This document shows, piece after piece, positions 41,645-51,543 of a stretch of DNA of 64,000 nt. Within the stretch, counting starts at the first letter, position 1; the number at the start of each line of letters is the position of its first letter. A program made the position numbers and the translations under genes. Origin of the DNA: Amycolatopsis sp. WAC 01376 (lineage in GTDB: Bacteria; Actinomycetota; Actinomycetes; Mycobacteriales; Pseudonocardiaceae); assembly GCF_003947415.1 (NCBI RefSeq), contig NZ_QHKL01000002.1:1364001-1428000 (forward strand). The letters are read 5' to 3'. The notes beneath the pieces are model-generated. The model was not told the origin of the DNA, searched no databases, and saw only the letters and a program-made list of their open reading frames with translations.

Positions 41645-41779
41645 GTAGGAAAGGAGGCCCTCACTACCAGGCGAACGCCCACGCAGAAGCGATACCGGCC
41701 CCGCACCACGACACCTTGGCTTCCCCTCAATAGAGCCACGGGTGTCTTAGGTTCCTGCGTGGTTCCGCTGCGGTTGATC

Positions 41780-42403
41780 TCACGACACCTGGCCGAGGGC
41801 TCCGCGAAGTCGCCGGTCTCGTTCTTCCGGGGTCTGCCGGGGGCAACTGGTGCACTTCGGGTTGCCCGCCTCGTAGATCAGGCAGCAGGAAGCACGCCGC
41901 ACCACGGTGTTCCGCCCGATCCGGGTGAACCGCGGCTCCGGCATGCCGAGTCCGATCGCGGCCACGAGCGGTGCCGCCAGCGCGACCGCCCGTTCGGTGT
42001 CGCCGGTCCACAGCAGGCGGTTGCCGATCGAATCCGTCGCGATCGCGCCCAGCGCGCGCGGATTCGCCCCGGTGACGGCCGAGATCGTGCCGATCGCCGT
42101 GTCCAGCGTTCCGGCGAACGCGGCGCCGAGTTCGGCAAGACCGCCGGGGAGGACCCGTGACGATCGGGCACCGGTGAAGCGCCCATCCGGGACGAGATCG
42201 ATGGTGACGGCGTCGAGCGAGGGATCCAGCGGTTCACCACGGACGAGTGATTCGATGGAGGGGGCGACGAGGACCGAAGACAGCGAGTACCACCAGATCG
42301 TGCCGAGCACTTCGGGCCGGGAGCAGCCGTAGAGCTTCGCCGCGCCGCCGATGCGGGCGCTGACCCATGCGGTGTCGGCGAGCAGGGTCGCGGGCGCCTC
42401 CAT
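41780..42403 (-). CDS. FhuF-like 2Fe-2S protein
   Basis: The 207-residue protein ends with the FhuF iron–sulfur motif: CC (in RRASCCLIY) then, ten residues on, CTSC (in GNPKCTSCPRQ), about residues 173–189. The rest is a helical ferric-reductase-like region. FhuF releases iron from siderophores by reduction. The ATG overlaps the RlmA-like gene's stop by one base. Binding of the cluster is expected; the siderophore is unknown. Confidence 0.85.
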   Translation of the reverse strand: MEAPATLLADTAWVSARIGGAAKLYGCSRPEVLGTIWWYSLSSVLVAPSIESLVRGEPLDPSLDAVTIDLVPDGRFTGARSSRVLPGGLAELGAAFAGTLDTAIGTISAVTGANPRALGAIATDSIGNRLLWTGDTERAVALAAPLVAAIGLGMPEPRFTRIGRNTVVRRASCCLIYEAGNPKCTSCPRQTPEERDRRLRGALGQVS

Positions 42404-43263
42404 CAGGGCACCGGCCGGTACAGCGTGACGCTGAACGACGTGGTGACGTCGACCGGTTCGCTGATCGCGTCGAGCCGTTCACGGCGTCCGTCTCGGTGGA
42501 GGTGATGCGCGCTCGGGCCCATCTCGACGACCTGGCGGATCCGCGCGGGCGACAACGTCACCCGCTGGGTGACGTCGTGCCTATCTACCCGGGTGAAGTG
42601 CTCGCCCAGAGTGTCTTCCAACCGCGCGTCCTTGCCGCCGTCGACGGAGATCACCAGGTCGCCCAGTTCCCGGAGGTGCCCCGGGTTCGGCGTCGCGACG
42701 ACGAGCAGGCCGTCCGCGGTCAGGACGCGGTGGAACTGCGGGGCGTTGCGGGGCGCGAAGACGTTGAGGATCAGTGACGTGCTCGAGTCGGCCACCGGCC
42801 AGGGTTCCCACAGGTTCCACACGGCCGCGCCCGCGCGTGTGTGTGCGCGAGCGGCCCGGCGCAGGGCGACGGCCGAGACGTCGAGCGCCAGTCCGTACGC
42901 GGCGGGGACGGCGTCGAGCACGTGCGCGAGGTAGTACCCCGTGCCCGCGCCGGCGTCGATGACCATCCCGCTCTCGACATGGTCCGAAGCCACCTTCGCG
43001 AGGGCGTCGGCGAGAGGTAGATAAGCACCCGAAGAGAGGAGGTCGACGCGAGCCGCGACCATCGGCGCCGTGTCCGCGGTGCCGGCCGGGATGCGCGCGT
43101 GCAGAAGGTTGACGTAACCCTGCTTCGCTACGTCGAACGAGTGGCCTCTCCCGCAACGCACCGTGCGGTCGATTGCCCCGACCGGGTCACCGCAGACCGA
43201 ACACCGCAGCGACCGGACGATCTCCGGTGGCAGCGGGTCATGGCCGGATACACGTGCGTTCAT
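42403..43263 (-). CDS. RlmA-type 23S rRNA (guanine-N1)-methyltransferase
   Basis: ATG 43263 gives 286 residues. A treble-clef zinc site (LRCSVCGDPVG…VRCGRGHSFD, cysteines about 20, 23, 37 and His 41) precedes AKQGYVNLL, followed by a SAM-binding methyltransferase core (MVIDAGAGTGYYLAHVLDAV, about 105–124) and NVFAPRNAPQF. This order is that of RlmA/TlrB enzymes, which methylate G745 or G748. Resistance to a macrolide such as tylosin is possible for the TlrB variant, but nothing here shows it. Confidence 0.88.
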   Translation of the reverse strand: MNARVSGHDPLPPEIVRSLRCSVCGDPVGAIDRTVRCGRGHSFDVAKQGYVNLLHARIPAGTADTAPMVAARVDLLSSGAYLPLADALAKVASDHVESGMVIDAGAGTGYYLAHVLDAVPAAYGLALDVSAVALRRAARAHTRAGAAVWNLWEPWPVADSSTSLILNVFAPRNAPQFHRVLTADGLLVVATPNPGHLRELGDLVISVDGGKDARLEDTLGEHFTRVDRHDVTQRVTLSPARIRQVVEMGPSAHHLHRDGRRERLDAISEPVDVTTSFSVTLYRPVP

Positions 43264-43316
43264 GGCCCTATTCGACCACGAGGTTTCGCAACCGGACAGA
43301 ACGCACCAGGTCTCCG

Positions 43317-43364
43317 GAAACCTGGACGTAACAACGCCGCACCGACAGTTCACGCGGGTGAAAC
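43317..43364. promoter_or_regulatory. Candidate GlnR box upstream of amt
   Basis: GAAAC (43317) and GTAAC (43328), then TTCAC (43349) and GAAAC (43360), are spaced by 11, 21 and 11 bases. The GTNAC–N6–GAAAC half-site pattern of actinobacterial GlnR is met by TTCAC–N6–GAAAC in nine of ten positions. The amt operon is a known GlnR target in relatives, which supports the call. Confidence 0.45.
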
Positions 43365-43438
43365 CTGAATCGCCGCCCGAGGAAACACCGCGGTCCAAAA
43401 ATTCCTGCGCAGTACACCCCAGGCACGGGAGGAAGATT

Positions 43439-45168
<1,730 letters not shown>

Positions 45169-45177
45169 GCGCCACGG

Positions 45178-47487
45178 ATGGCCGACGGGGGTGAACTGGT
45201 CAAGGCCACCGAGCGTTTGCTCGAGGGCAGGCACGGGAGGCTGGGGGCGTCCGCTTTGCGGGCGGCCCTGGTCGACCTCTACGAATTCTGGTTGGGCAAG
45301 GGCGCCGCGGCGGCCGGCGTCGACACCGCTGAACCCGGTGTCGCGCTGGCCGCCGTCGGTGGCCTCGGGCGCAGCGAACTGGTGCCCTTCTCCGACCTCG
45401 ACCTCTTGTTGCTGCACAACGGCAACTCGAAGGTCGGCGAGATCGCCGACGCGATCTGGTATCCGTTGTGGGACGCCAAGATCGGCCTCGACCACTCGGT
45501 TCGCACGCCGGGTGAGGCGCTGAAGGTGGCGTCCGAGGATCTGCGGACCGCGATGGGGCTGCTCGACATCCGGCCTATCGCCGGGGACGCCGAGATCACC
45601 GCCAGGCTGGCAGCCGCGGCACGGGACCAGTGGCGGCGGACCGCCAGGAAACGGCTCGGCGAACTGTCGGACGCGGTGCGTCAGCGCTGGGCTCGTAGTG
45701 GTGAGATCGCGCAGTCCGCCGAGCCGGATCTCAAGCACGGCCGAGGCGGGCTTCGCGACTTCGCCATCCTGGAGGCGTTGGCGGCGGCTCAGCTGACGGC
45801 GAGGCCCGGCGAGGAACTGCTGGCGGCGAAGAGTCTGCTGCTGGACGTCCGGACGGAGTTACGCCGCGAACTGCGCCGGGAACGGGACATCCTGAGCGCG
45901 CCGGAGGCCGAGACGGTCGCGGGTGAACTCGGCTTCGGTGACCGGTTCACCTTGGCGCGCAAGCTTTCCGGCGCCGGGCGGACGATCGCGTACGCGGTCG
46001 ACGTGGCACTTCGGTCCACTGTGGAGCCACCCAAAGCGCGGTTCGGGCGGCGGCCGGTGCGTTCCCCGCTCGACGAAGGTGTCGTCCTGCACGGGAACGA
46101 GGTCGCGCTGGCGCGGGACGCGGTACCGGCCAAGGATCCGGCGCTGCTGCTGAGGGTCGCCGCGGCTTCGGCCCGGATCCGGAAGCCCATTTCGCACGGG
46201 ACCTTGCGGGCGCTCGCCGAAACCGCGCCGGAACTGCGTGCGCCATGGCCGGCCGACGCCCTCAAGGCGCTGGTGGAGCTGCTCGGCGCGGGCGAGGGGC
46301 TCGTCGCCGCAGTGGAGGCGCTGGACCGCACCGGGCTGTGGGCGCGGCTGTTCCCCGAATGGGGGGCGGTGCGGGATCTCCCGCCGAGGTCGCCGGTGCA
46401 TTCGTGGACCGTCGACCGGCATCTCGTGCGTGCCGCTGTCGAGGCGTCGAAACTGACGACCACCGTTTCGCGGCCGGATCTGCTGCTGATCGGCGCGCTG
46501 CTGCACGACATCGGCAAGGGACGCGACGCGGACCATTCCGAACTCGGCGCGAAGATCAGTGCCCAGGTGGCGGCGCGGCTCGGGTTGTCGCCCGCGGATT
46601 CCGCGCTGGTGTCGGCGATGGTCCGGCATCACCTGTTGTTGCCGCATACCGCGACGCGGCGGGACATCAGCGATCCCGCCACGATCCAGCGGGTGACGAA
46701 GACGCTCGACGACAATCTCGTCCTCCTGGAACTCCTGCACGCGTTGACGACGGCGGATTCGCTGGCCACCGGGCCGGGCGTGTGGACCGACTGGAAGGCG
46801 CGCCTGCTCGCCGAACTCGTGTCCGGTTGCGAGGAAGCGTTGCACGGCAAAGGCTTCGTACCACCGGAGCCGATGGGCGCCGAGCAACGGGAGCTCGTCG
46901 CCGAAGCCGTCGCGTCCGGCCGTGGCGAGGTGCGCATCACGGCCGCCGGCAAGGTCGTGACCGTGGTGCTCGCCGTCCCGGCCCGCGCCGAACTGCTGGC
47001 TCCCGCGGCCGGGGTGCTCGCGCTGAACTCGCTCGAGGTCCACGCGGCGGTGCTGCGCGGGCACGACGGGGGACGGGCGGGTGTGTTCACTGCGTCGCCG
47101 AAGTTCGGCTCGCTGCCCGACGTCACCTTGCTGCGTGAGCAGTTCGCGCGGGCGGTGGCCGGGACGCTCCCGCTCACCCAGCGGCTCGCGGCGAAGGAAC
47201 GGGACTACGGCGAGACTCCCACGGCGAACGTGAAGGTGATCTGGTTCGACGACGAGACCAGCGGGCACGACACGGTCGTCGTCGAACTGCGGGCCGCGAA
47301 CCGGATCGGGTTGCTGTACCGGGTCGCGGGCGCGTTGCGGCGGTGTGAGGCCGAGGTGCGCTGGGCGAAGGTGGCCACCCTCGGTGGCGCGGTCGTCGAC
47401 TCGTTCGCCATCGCGCCACGGACGGGTCGCGTCGACCAGGCGTGGCGGTCGAAGATCGAAGCCGCGTTGCTGGCCGCCGCGTCCTGA
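45178..47487 (+). CDS. glnD: P-II nucleotidyltransferase GlnD
   Basis: The 769-residue protein carries the four GlnD parts in order: the nucleotidyltransferase core VGGLGRSELVPFSDLDLLLL (Asp 73 and 75), an HD phosphohydrolase domain GALLHDIGKGRDADHSELGA (about 441–460), and two C-terminal ACT regions (VLALNSLEVHAAVLRGH; LRAANRIGLLYRVAGAL). In actinobacteria the enzyme modifies P-II with AMP instead of UMP. It starts 10 bases after glnK. Codon 228 is a TTA. Confidence 0.95.
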   Translation: MADGGELVKATERLLEGRHGRLGASALRAALVDLYEFWLGKGAAAAGVDTAEPGVALAAVGGLGRSELVPFSDLDLLLLHNGNSKVGEIADAIWYPLWDAKIGLDHSVRTPGEALKVASEDLRTAMGLLDIRPIAGDAEITARLAAAARDQWRRTARKRLGELSDAVRQRWARSGEIAQSAEPDLKHGRGGLRDFAILEALAAAQLTARPGEELLAAKSLLLDVRTELRRELRRERDILSAPEAETVAGELGFGDRFTLARKLSGAGRTIAYAVDVALRSTVEPPKARFGRRPVRSPLDEGVVLHGNEVALARDAVPAKDPALLLRVAAASARIRKPISHGTLRALAETAPELRAPWPADALKALVELLGAGEGLVAAVEALDRTGLWARLFPEWGAVRDLPPRSPVHSWTVDRHLVRAAVEASKLTTTVSRPDLLLIGALLHDIGKGRDADHSELGAKISAQVAARLGLSPADSALVSAMVRHHLLLPHTATRRDISDPATIQRVTKTLDDNLVLLELLHALTTADSLATGPGVWTDWKARLLAELVSGCEEALHGKGFVPPEPMGAEQRELVAEAVASGRGEVRITAAGKVVTVVLAVPARAELLAPAAGVLALNSLEVHAAVLRGHDGGRAGVFTASPKFGSLPDVTLLREQFARAVAGTLPLTQRLAAKERDYGETPTANVKVIWFDDETSGHDTVVVELRAANRIGLLYRVAGALRRCEAEVRWAKVATLGGAVVDSFAIAPRTGRVDQAWRSKIEAALLAAAS

Positions 47488-47531
47488 CCCGCTGATCGTT
47501 TGAACCCAGGGCCGCCGGGTAGGCCAGTGGC

Positions 47532-48374
47532 ATGCCGGATCCCACCTTGCTCGCGTTGGGGTCCGCGCTGTCCTACGGGTTGGTCGACTTCGCGGGCGGC
47601 CTGCTCGCGCGGAGGGCGGCCTCCGTCGCCATCGCGTTCGCGGGGCAGGCGGCCGGTTTCGTCTTCATGCTCGGCGCGGCTTTGCTGCTGACGCCGGAAG
47701 TCCCGTCCCTCCCGGATCTCGGCTGGGGCGCGGCTTCCGGGGTGGGTACGGGCTTCGGCATGGTCTTCTTGTTCCGGGCGATGGCCAGTGGCGCGTTGAG
47801 CATCGTGGTTCCGGTCAGCGCCGTGGGGAGCGTGACCCTGCCGGTGATCGCCGGGGTGGCGTTACTCGGCGAACGTCCCTCGGCGCCGGCCTGGTTCGGA
47901 ATCGGACTGGCGATCTGCGCGCTGTGGGCGGTGTCGCGTTCCGGCCACGGCGACGGGCCGGGGGCGACGCCCGCCGCTCGCGTCGCGCTCATCGCGAGCG
48001 TGGGTTTCGCCGTCCAGTACCTCGCCCTCGCGCAGGCGGCGCCGCAAGCCGGTCTCTGGCCGTTGGTGGCGAGCAGGCTCGCCGCGACGCTGACGGTCCT
48101 GCCCATGGCACTGCCGTCGGGAAGCAGCCTTCGCCTTCCTCCACGCCTGGCGGCACTTTCCGCGCTGAACGGATGCTTCGCGGCGCTTTCGCTGATGCTC
48201 TATCTGTTCGCCACCCGGGAAGGACTGACCACGATCGCCGTCGTCCTCGCGTCGTTCTACCCGGTCGTGCCGGTGGTACTCGGCATCGTGGCGTTGCGTG
48301 AGCGGCCGTCAAGGATCCAGGCCGCCGGACTCGCCGGAGCGGCGGCCGCGGTGGTCCTGCTCGGCTTCGGCTGA
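47532..48374 (+). CDS. EamA/DMT-family transporter
   Basis: The 280-residue protein has ten hydrophobic helices in two halves, the EamA arrangement: N-terminal LALGSALSYGLVDFAGGLLA and C-terminal FATREGLTTIAVVLASFYPV, then LRERPSRIQAAGLAGAAAAV. The family exports small metabolites or amino acids. It stands between glnD and a small hypothetical gene with no clear partner, so the substrate is unknown. ATG 47532 is the first start. Confidence 0.9.
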   Translation: MPDPTLLALGSALSYGLVDFAGGLLARRAASVAIAFAGQAAGFVFMLGAALLLTPEVPSLPDLGWGAASGVGTGFGMVFLFRAMASGALSIVVPVSAVGSVTLPVIAGVALLGERPSAPAWFGIGLAICALWAVSRSGHGDGPGATPAARVALIASVGFAVQYLALAQAAPQAGLWPLVASRLAATLTVLPMALPSGSSLRLPPRLAALSALNGCFAALSLMLYLFATREGLTTIAVVLASFYPVVPVVLGIVALRERPSRIQAAGLAGAAAAVVLLGFG

Positions 48375-48464
48375 CCTCTCCCAGGGTGTCGCGCGAGTGG
48401 CGGAGGGTAATGGTGGCAGGATGTCCGCCGTCGAGACCCGAAGGATCCGGAGGGCGGTGAGCAC

Positions 48465-48857
48465 GTGCTCGGTCACGAGCCGAATTCGCCCGGGCCACAG
48501 CGGATCACGCTGCCGCCGACCGTGGTCGCCTCCCACCTGCGCGCATGCGCTGACGACCTCGCCGTCAGCCTGACCGCGTCGGGCACCGCGGCGACCGTGC
48601 CCGAACTGCTCAAAGTGGTCCGGCACCTCGTCGCGGGCCAGCAGGCGCTCGCCATCGCGCTCGAAGGGATGGCCGGCCGGGTCGAAGGCGGCGGCCAGGG
48701 TGCGCTGGCCACCGCCCCGATGATCGACGTCGAGGTCGTCGCGGAAGTACTCCGGGCGGCGGCCACCGCTGTCGACTGTTCGGCCGAAGCACTCGCCGAA
48801 TCGCGTCCGTCATTCGAATGTGTGAGCGATTCAGTCGCCCCTGACACCCGTTTGTAG
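48465..48857 (+). CDS. Conserved hypothetical protein, 130 residues
   Basis: Starting at GTG 48465, the product is helical (TVVASHLRACADDLAVSLTA; VPELLKVVRHLVAGQQALAI) with no signal peptide or motif I can name. Its middle gives two amphipathic helices, and the C-terminal 30 residues are less structured. It is between the EamA transporter and ku. It could pair with either, but nothing shows a role. Confidence 0.6.
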   Translation: MLGHEPNSPGPQRITLPPTVVASHLRACADDLAVSLTASGTAATVPELLKVVRHLVAGQQALAIALEGMAGRVEGGGQGALATAPMIDVEVVAEVLRAAATAVDCSAEALAESRPSFECVSDSVAPDTRL

Positions 48858-48907
48858 CTGTCCCGCCGCTTCGGCGCGTGGATACGCTGACCAGGCGGAG
48901 GTGGGCC

Positions 48908-49768
48908 ATGCGAGCGGTGTGGAAAGGCACGATCGGCTTCGGGACCTATGCCATTCCGGTGAAGGCGTACAGCGCGACCGAAGAGCACGACATCCCCCTC
49001 CACCAGGTGCACGAGCCCGACGGTGGCCGGGTGCGGGTGAAATGGGTCTGCGAGGTCGACGGCGCCGAGGTGCCCGCGGCCGAGATCGTCAAAGGCCATC
49101 CCGTCCCCAACGGTGACGTCGTCCTGCTGACCTCCGCGGACTTCGCGTCGCTGATCGCGCCGACCACCCAGTCGATGGACGTCGTCGGTTTCACCCCGGC
49201 CGAACAGGTCGACTCGACGTACTTCGCGCGCAGTTACCACCTCGAACCGGAGCCGGCGGGCACCAAGCCGTACGTGCTGTTGAGCGAGGCGCTGCAGCAG
49301 TCCGGGCGGATCGCGATCGTGAAGGTGACGTTGCGGCAACGCGAAACGCTGGCCGCGCTGCGAGTACGGGATCAGGTGATCGTGCTCGAGACGATGCTGT
49401 GGCCCGACGAGATACGGCGGCCCGACTTCCCGTTCCTGCACGAGGACGTCGACCTGCGGCGCGGGGAACTGCGGAACGCGGTCTCGCTGATCGAGGACCT
49501 CACGCGGGATTTCGAACCCGGCCGGTACACCGATCGCTACCGGGAGGCGCTCGAAGCGCTGATCCAGGCCAAGGTTGACGGGGACGACGTCCTGCAACCG
49601 ACCGCGGCCGAACAGGCGGAGGGCGTCACGCGACTGCTGGCTGCCTTGCAGCAGAGCGCCGTCGAGGCAGACCGCGCTCCGGTCGAGAAGGCCAAGGAAG
49701 CGGCGGCGAAGGCGCGCCAGGCGCGGACGCGGGCGAAGAAGGCCTCATCGTCGGCCAAGACCAGCTGA
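48908..49768 (+). CDS. ku: Ku protein for non-homologous end joining
   Basis: ATG 48908 with GGAGG gives 286 residues, normal for bacterial Ku. It begins MRAVWKGTIGFGTYAIPVKAY and contains a Ku beta-barrel core (VKWVCEVDGAEVPAAEIVKG; IAIVKVTLRQRETLAALR) and ends in a lysine/alanine-rich tail (KAKEAAAKARQARTRAKKAS) that contacts DNA. Ku binds broken DNA ends and recruits LigD. No ligD gene is present in this window. Confidence 0.95.
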   Translation: MRAVWKGTIGFGTYAIPVKAYSATEEHDIPLHQVHEPDGGRVRVKWVCEVDGAEVPAAEIVKGHPVPNGDVVLLTSADFASLIAPTTQSMDVVGFTPAEQVDSTYFARSYHLEPEPAGTKPYVLLSEALQQSGRIAIVKVTLRQRETLAALRVRDQVIVLETMLWPDEIRRPDFPFLHEDVDLRRGELRNAVSLIEDLTRDFEPGRYTDRYREALEALIQAKVDGDDVLQPTAAEQAEGVTRLLAALQQSAVEADRAPVEKAKEAAAKARQARTRAKKASSSAKTS

Positions 49769-49925
49769 GTAGTTCTACCCAGGGATAGTTGGGGGTCTTC
49801 ACGCTGCCGTGACCCCGCGGTGACCGGGCATTGTCATGTCATCGCGCGGAGAGAGCGCGGGCAGCGAATCGCCTGGTACTGGGGGTCCGGCGATACGAAG
49901 TCCCGCGAAACTCGCCAAGTGTGCT

Positions 49926-49958
49926 TACGGTCGGCTCGCGGGGAGCGAGCCTTCCGTA
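49926..49958. terminator. Hairpin between ku and the NmrA-type gene
   Basis: GGCTCGC (49933–49939) and GCGAGCC (49945–49951) form a stem around GGGGA, and TACGG/CCGTA extend it across small bulges. It lies between convergent genes, so it is a likely bidirectional terminator. Confidence 0.55.
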
Positions 49959-50012
49959 GGGGCTCCGGTACCGGTCTGCGAGGGGCGGCCGGTCCCGGAG
50001 CCCTGTTCTGCG

Positions 50013-50870
50013 TCAGGCCCGGAACGCCGAGGCGTTGTCCGCGACCCAGTCCGCGTAGCTTCGCGGCGGGCGCCCGAGCACCTCCGCCACTCCGTCGGTG
50101 ACGAGGCCGGGCTGACCGGCGAGCCGCCGATACCTGTTCATCAACGCCTCGACGAACGCTTCGGGGAAGCCTCGCGCGATCATCGTCTTCGCGGCCACGT
50201 CGGCCGGAACTTCTTGGTATCGCAAGGTTTTGCCGAGCACCGTGCCGATCACGTCCACCATTTCCGCGTGGGTGAGCGACCGTTGGCCGGTCAGTTCGAG
50301 TTTGCGCCCGGTGAACTCGTCGCTCAGCAGGGCGCGGGCCGCGACGTCTGCCAGGTCCCGCTCGTGCAGCGGCGCTTCGGCGAAGTCCGCGAACGGGCCG
50401 AAGACGACGTCGCCCGCGCTGATCTGGCCTGCCCAGGTCAGCCGGGTGTTGGCCGCGAAGAAGGACGCCCGCAGGCTCACCCACTCCAGGCCGCTGGCGA
50501 CGGCGGCCTCTTCGACCTCTTTGTTCCGGTCGCCCTGGAAACGCGACGGCTGGTGGTCCGCGGGCTCGTCGACGTTGGTGGCGGACAACGCGACAACCCG
50601 TCGTACGCCGTGGTCCTTCGCCAGCGCGAGCACTTCGGAAGGTGCGGCGGCCGCGGCCCGGGAATGCAGGAAGATCCCGGTGACGCCCGCCATGAAGGGA
50701 GCGATGCTGTCGGGGCGCGACGGATCCCCTTCGACGACTTCGACTCCCGAAGGCCAGCCGGACGCGGCTTTGGCGTCCCGGGTCAGGGCGCGGACGCGTG
50801 CGCCAGCCTCGGTGAGGCTGTCGATCAACGGCCGTCCGACGGTCCCGCTCGCCCCAGTGATCAGGTACAT
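50013..50870 (-). CDS. NmrA/SDR-type NAD(P)-binding protein
   Basis: The 285-residue protein begins MYLITGASGTVGRPLIDSL with the glycine-rich Rossmann loop, and continues RVRALTRDA and VRRVVALSATNVD. The usual SDR Y-x-x-x-K pair is not evident, which fits the atypical NmrA branch (NAD(P)-binding, often redox sensors or quinone reductases). It is divergent from a MarR gene with repeats between, so it is probably regulated by that repressor and responds to an organic toxin or oxidant. Confidence 0.88.
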   Translation of the reverse strand: MYLITGASGTVGRPLIDSLTEAGARVRALTRDAKAASGWPSGVEVVEGDPSRPDSIAPFMAGVTGIFLHSRAAAAAPSEVLALAKDHGVRRVVALSATNVDEPADHQPSRFQGDRNKEVEEAAVASGLEWVSLRASFFAANTRLTWAGQISAGDVVFGPFADFAEAPLHERDLADVAARALLSDEFTGRKLELTGQRSLTHAEMVDVIGTVLGKTLRYQEVPADVAAKTMIARGFPEAFVEALMNRYRRLAGQPGLVTDGVAEVLGRPPRSYADWVADNASAFRA

Positions 50871-50891
50871 GACCCACTCCTTTGCTGAGTG

Positions 50892-50932
50892 CCATACAAT
50901 ATGGAAACCGTATCACTTTGGAACATGGAAAC
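50892..50932. promoter_or_regulatory. MarR operator candidates in the divergent promoter
   Basis: CCATA (50892–50896) and TATGG (50900–50904) flank CAA. ATGGAAAC is repeated at 50901–50908 and 50925–50932. The palindrome sits 21 bases from the NmrA-type start and 36 from the MarR start, where the MarR product could repress both. Confidence 0.45.
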
Positions 50933-50940
50933 GAGATGAT

Positions 50941-51432
50941 ATGACTTCCGTAACACCTGAGGGCAGGCCTCGGCGACGGAAGGTCGCGGTGATCAAAGGG
51001 GCGTTGCGCGCGCTGAACAACCAGCTCTCGCTCTTCAATCACCAGGTCAGCGCCAAGGTCACGCTCAAGCCGGTGGACTTCGACTGCCTCGAACTGCTGA
51101 ACCTGCACGGACCGTTGAGCCCGAGCGCCCTGGCGAAACAGGCGGGCCTGCATCCGGCCACCATGACCGGGGTGCTGGACCGTCTGCAGCGCGCGGGATG
51201 GATCACCCGTGACCGTCCGCCGGACGCGGCCGACCGCCGCGCGGTCGTCGTTTCGGCGACCGGCGATCGCGACGGCGACGTGTACCGGCACCTGGCGGGG
51301 ATGAACGCGAAGATGGACGACGTCTGCGCCGGCTACACCGACGCGGAACTCGACGTGATCTCCGATTTCCTGCGGCGCACCACCATGGCGGGGAAAGACG
51401 CGACCGGGGACCTCGCCGGGGAATCCGGATAG
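50941..51432 (+). CDS. MarR-family transcriptional regulator
   Basis: ATG 50941 gives 163 residues. A winged helix is visible: PSALAKQAGLHPATMTGVLD, RLQRAGWITRDRPPDAADRR, about residues 60–100, with the basic wing DRPPDAADRRAVVV. The first 25 residues are basic (RPRRRKVAVIKGALR) and may contact DNA. It is divergent from the NmrA-type gene and presumably represses it. The ligand is unknown. Confidence 0.9.
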   Translation: MTSVTPEGRPRRRKVAVIKGALRALNNQLSLFNHQVSAKVTLKPVDFDCLELLNLHGPLSPSALAKQAGLHPATMTGVLDRLQRAGWITRDRPPDAADRRAVVVSATGDRDGDVYRHLAGMNAKMDDVCAGYTDAELDVISDFLRRTTMAGKDATGDLAGESG

Positions 51433-51543
51433 GCGGCCTCGTCCGCAACCGCGTCAAACGCCGGCCCCGGACACCGACTACTCTGGAAAGCCGTCGGTCC
51501 GTACCGGCAAGCCACGACGACCCCAGCTGGAGCGTGCACACCC

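Larger units (their letters stand above)
41236..41779. repeat. 544-bp non-coding stretch of mosaic intergenic repeats
   Basis: No credible gene is present. From left to right it holds a GTCTGATG-associated GAAGGGCG/CGCTTTC stretch (about 41275–41340), GGTCGTGAGTGGTAAG (41394–41409, also at 22016), the 21-bp-period array (41463–41575) and a long hairpin (41608–41644). The same words occur at 22016–22290, so both stretches are copies or relatives of one composite element. Confidence 0.7.

Noticed and set aside
41402..42160. 252-codon plus-strand open frame over the 21-bp array
   Set aside because: It is formed by the repeats and antisense FhuF-like gene; the peptide is just the repeat read in one frame.
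43163..43438. N-terminal extension of the ammonium transporter
   Set aside because: The extension overlaps the divergent RlmA-type gene and promoter. GTG 43439 has a strong ribosome binding site and gives the normal Amt start.
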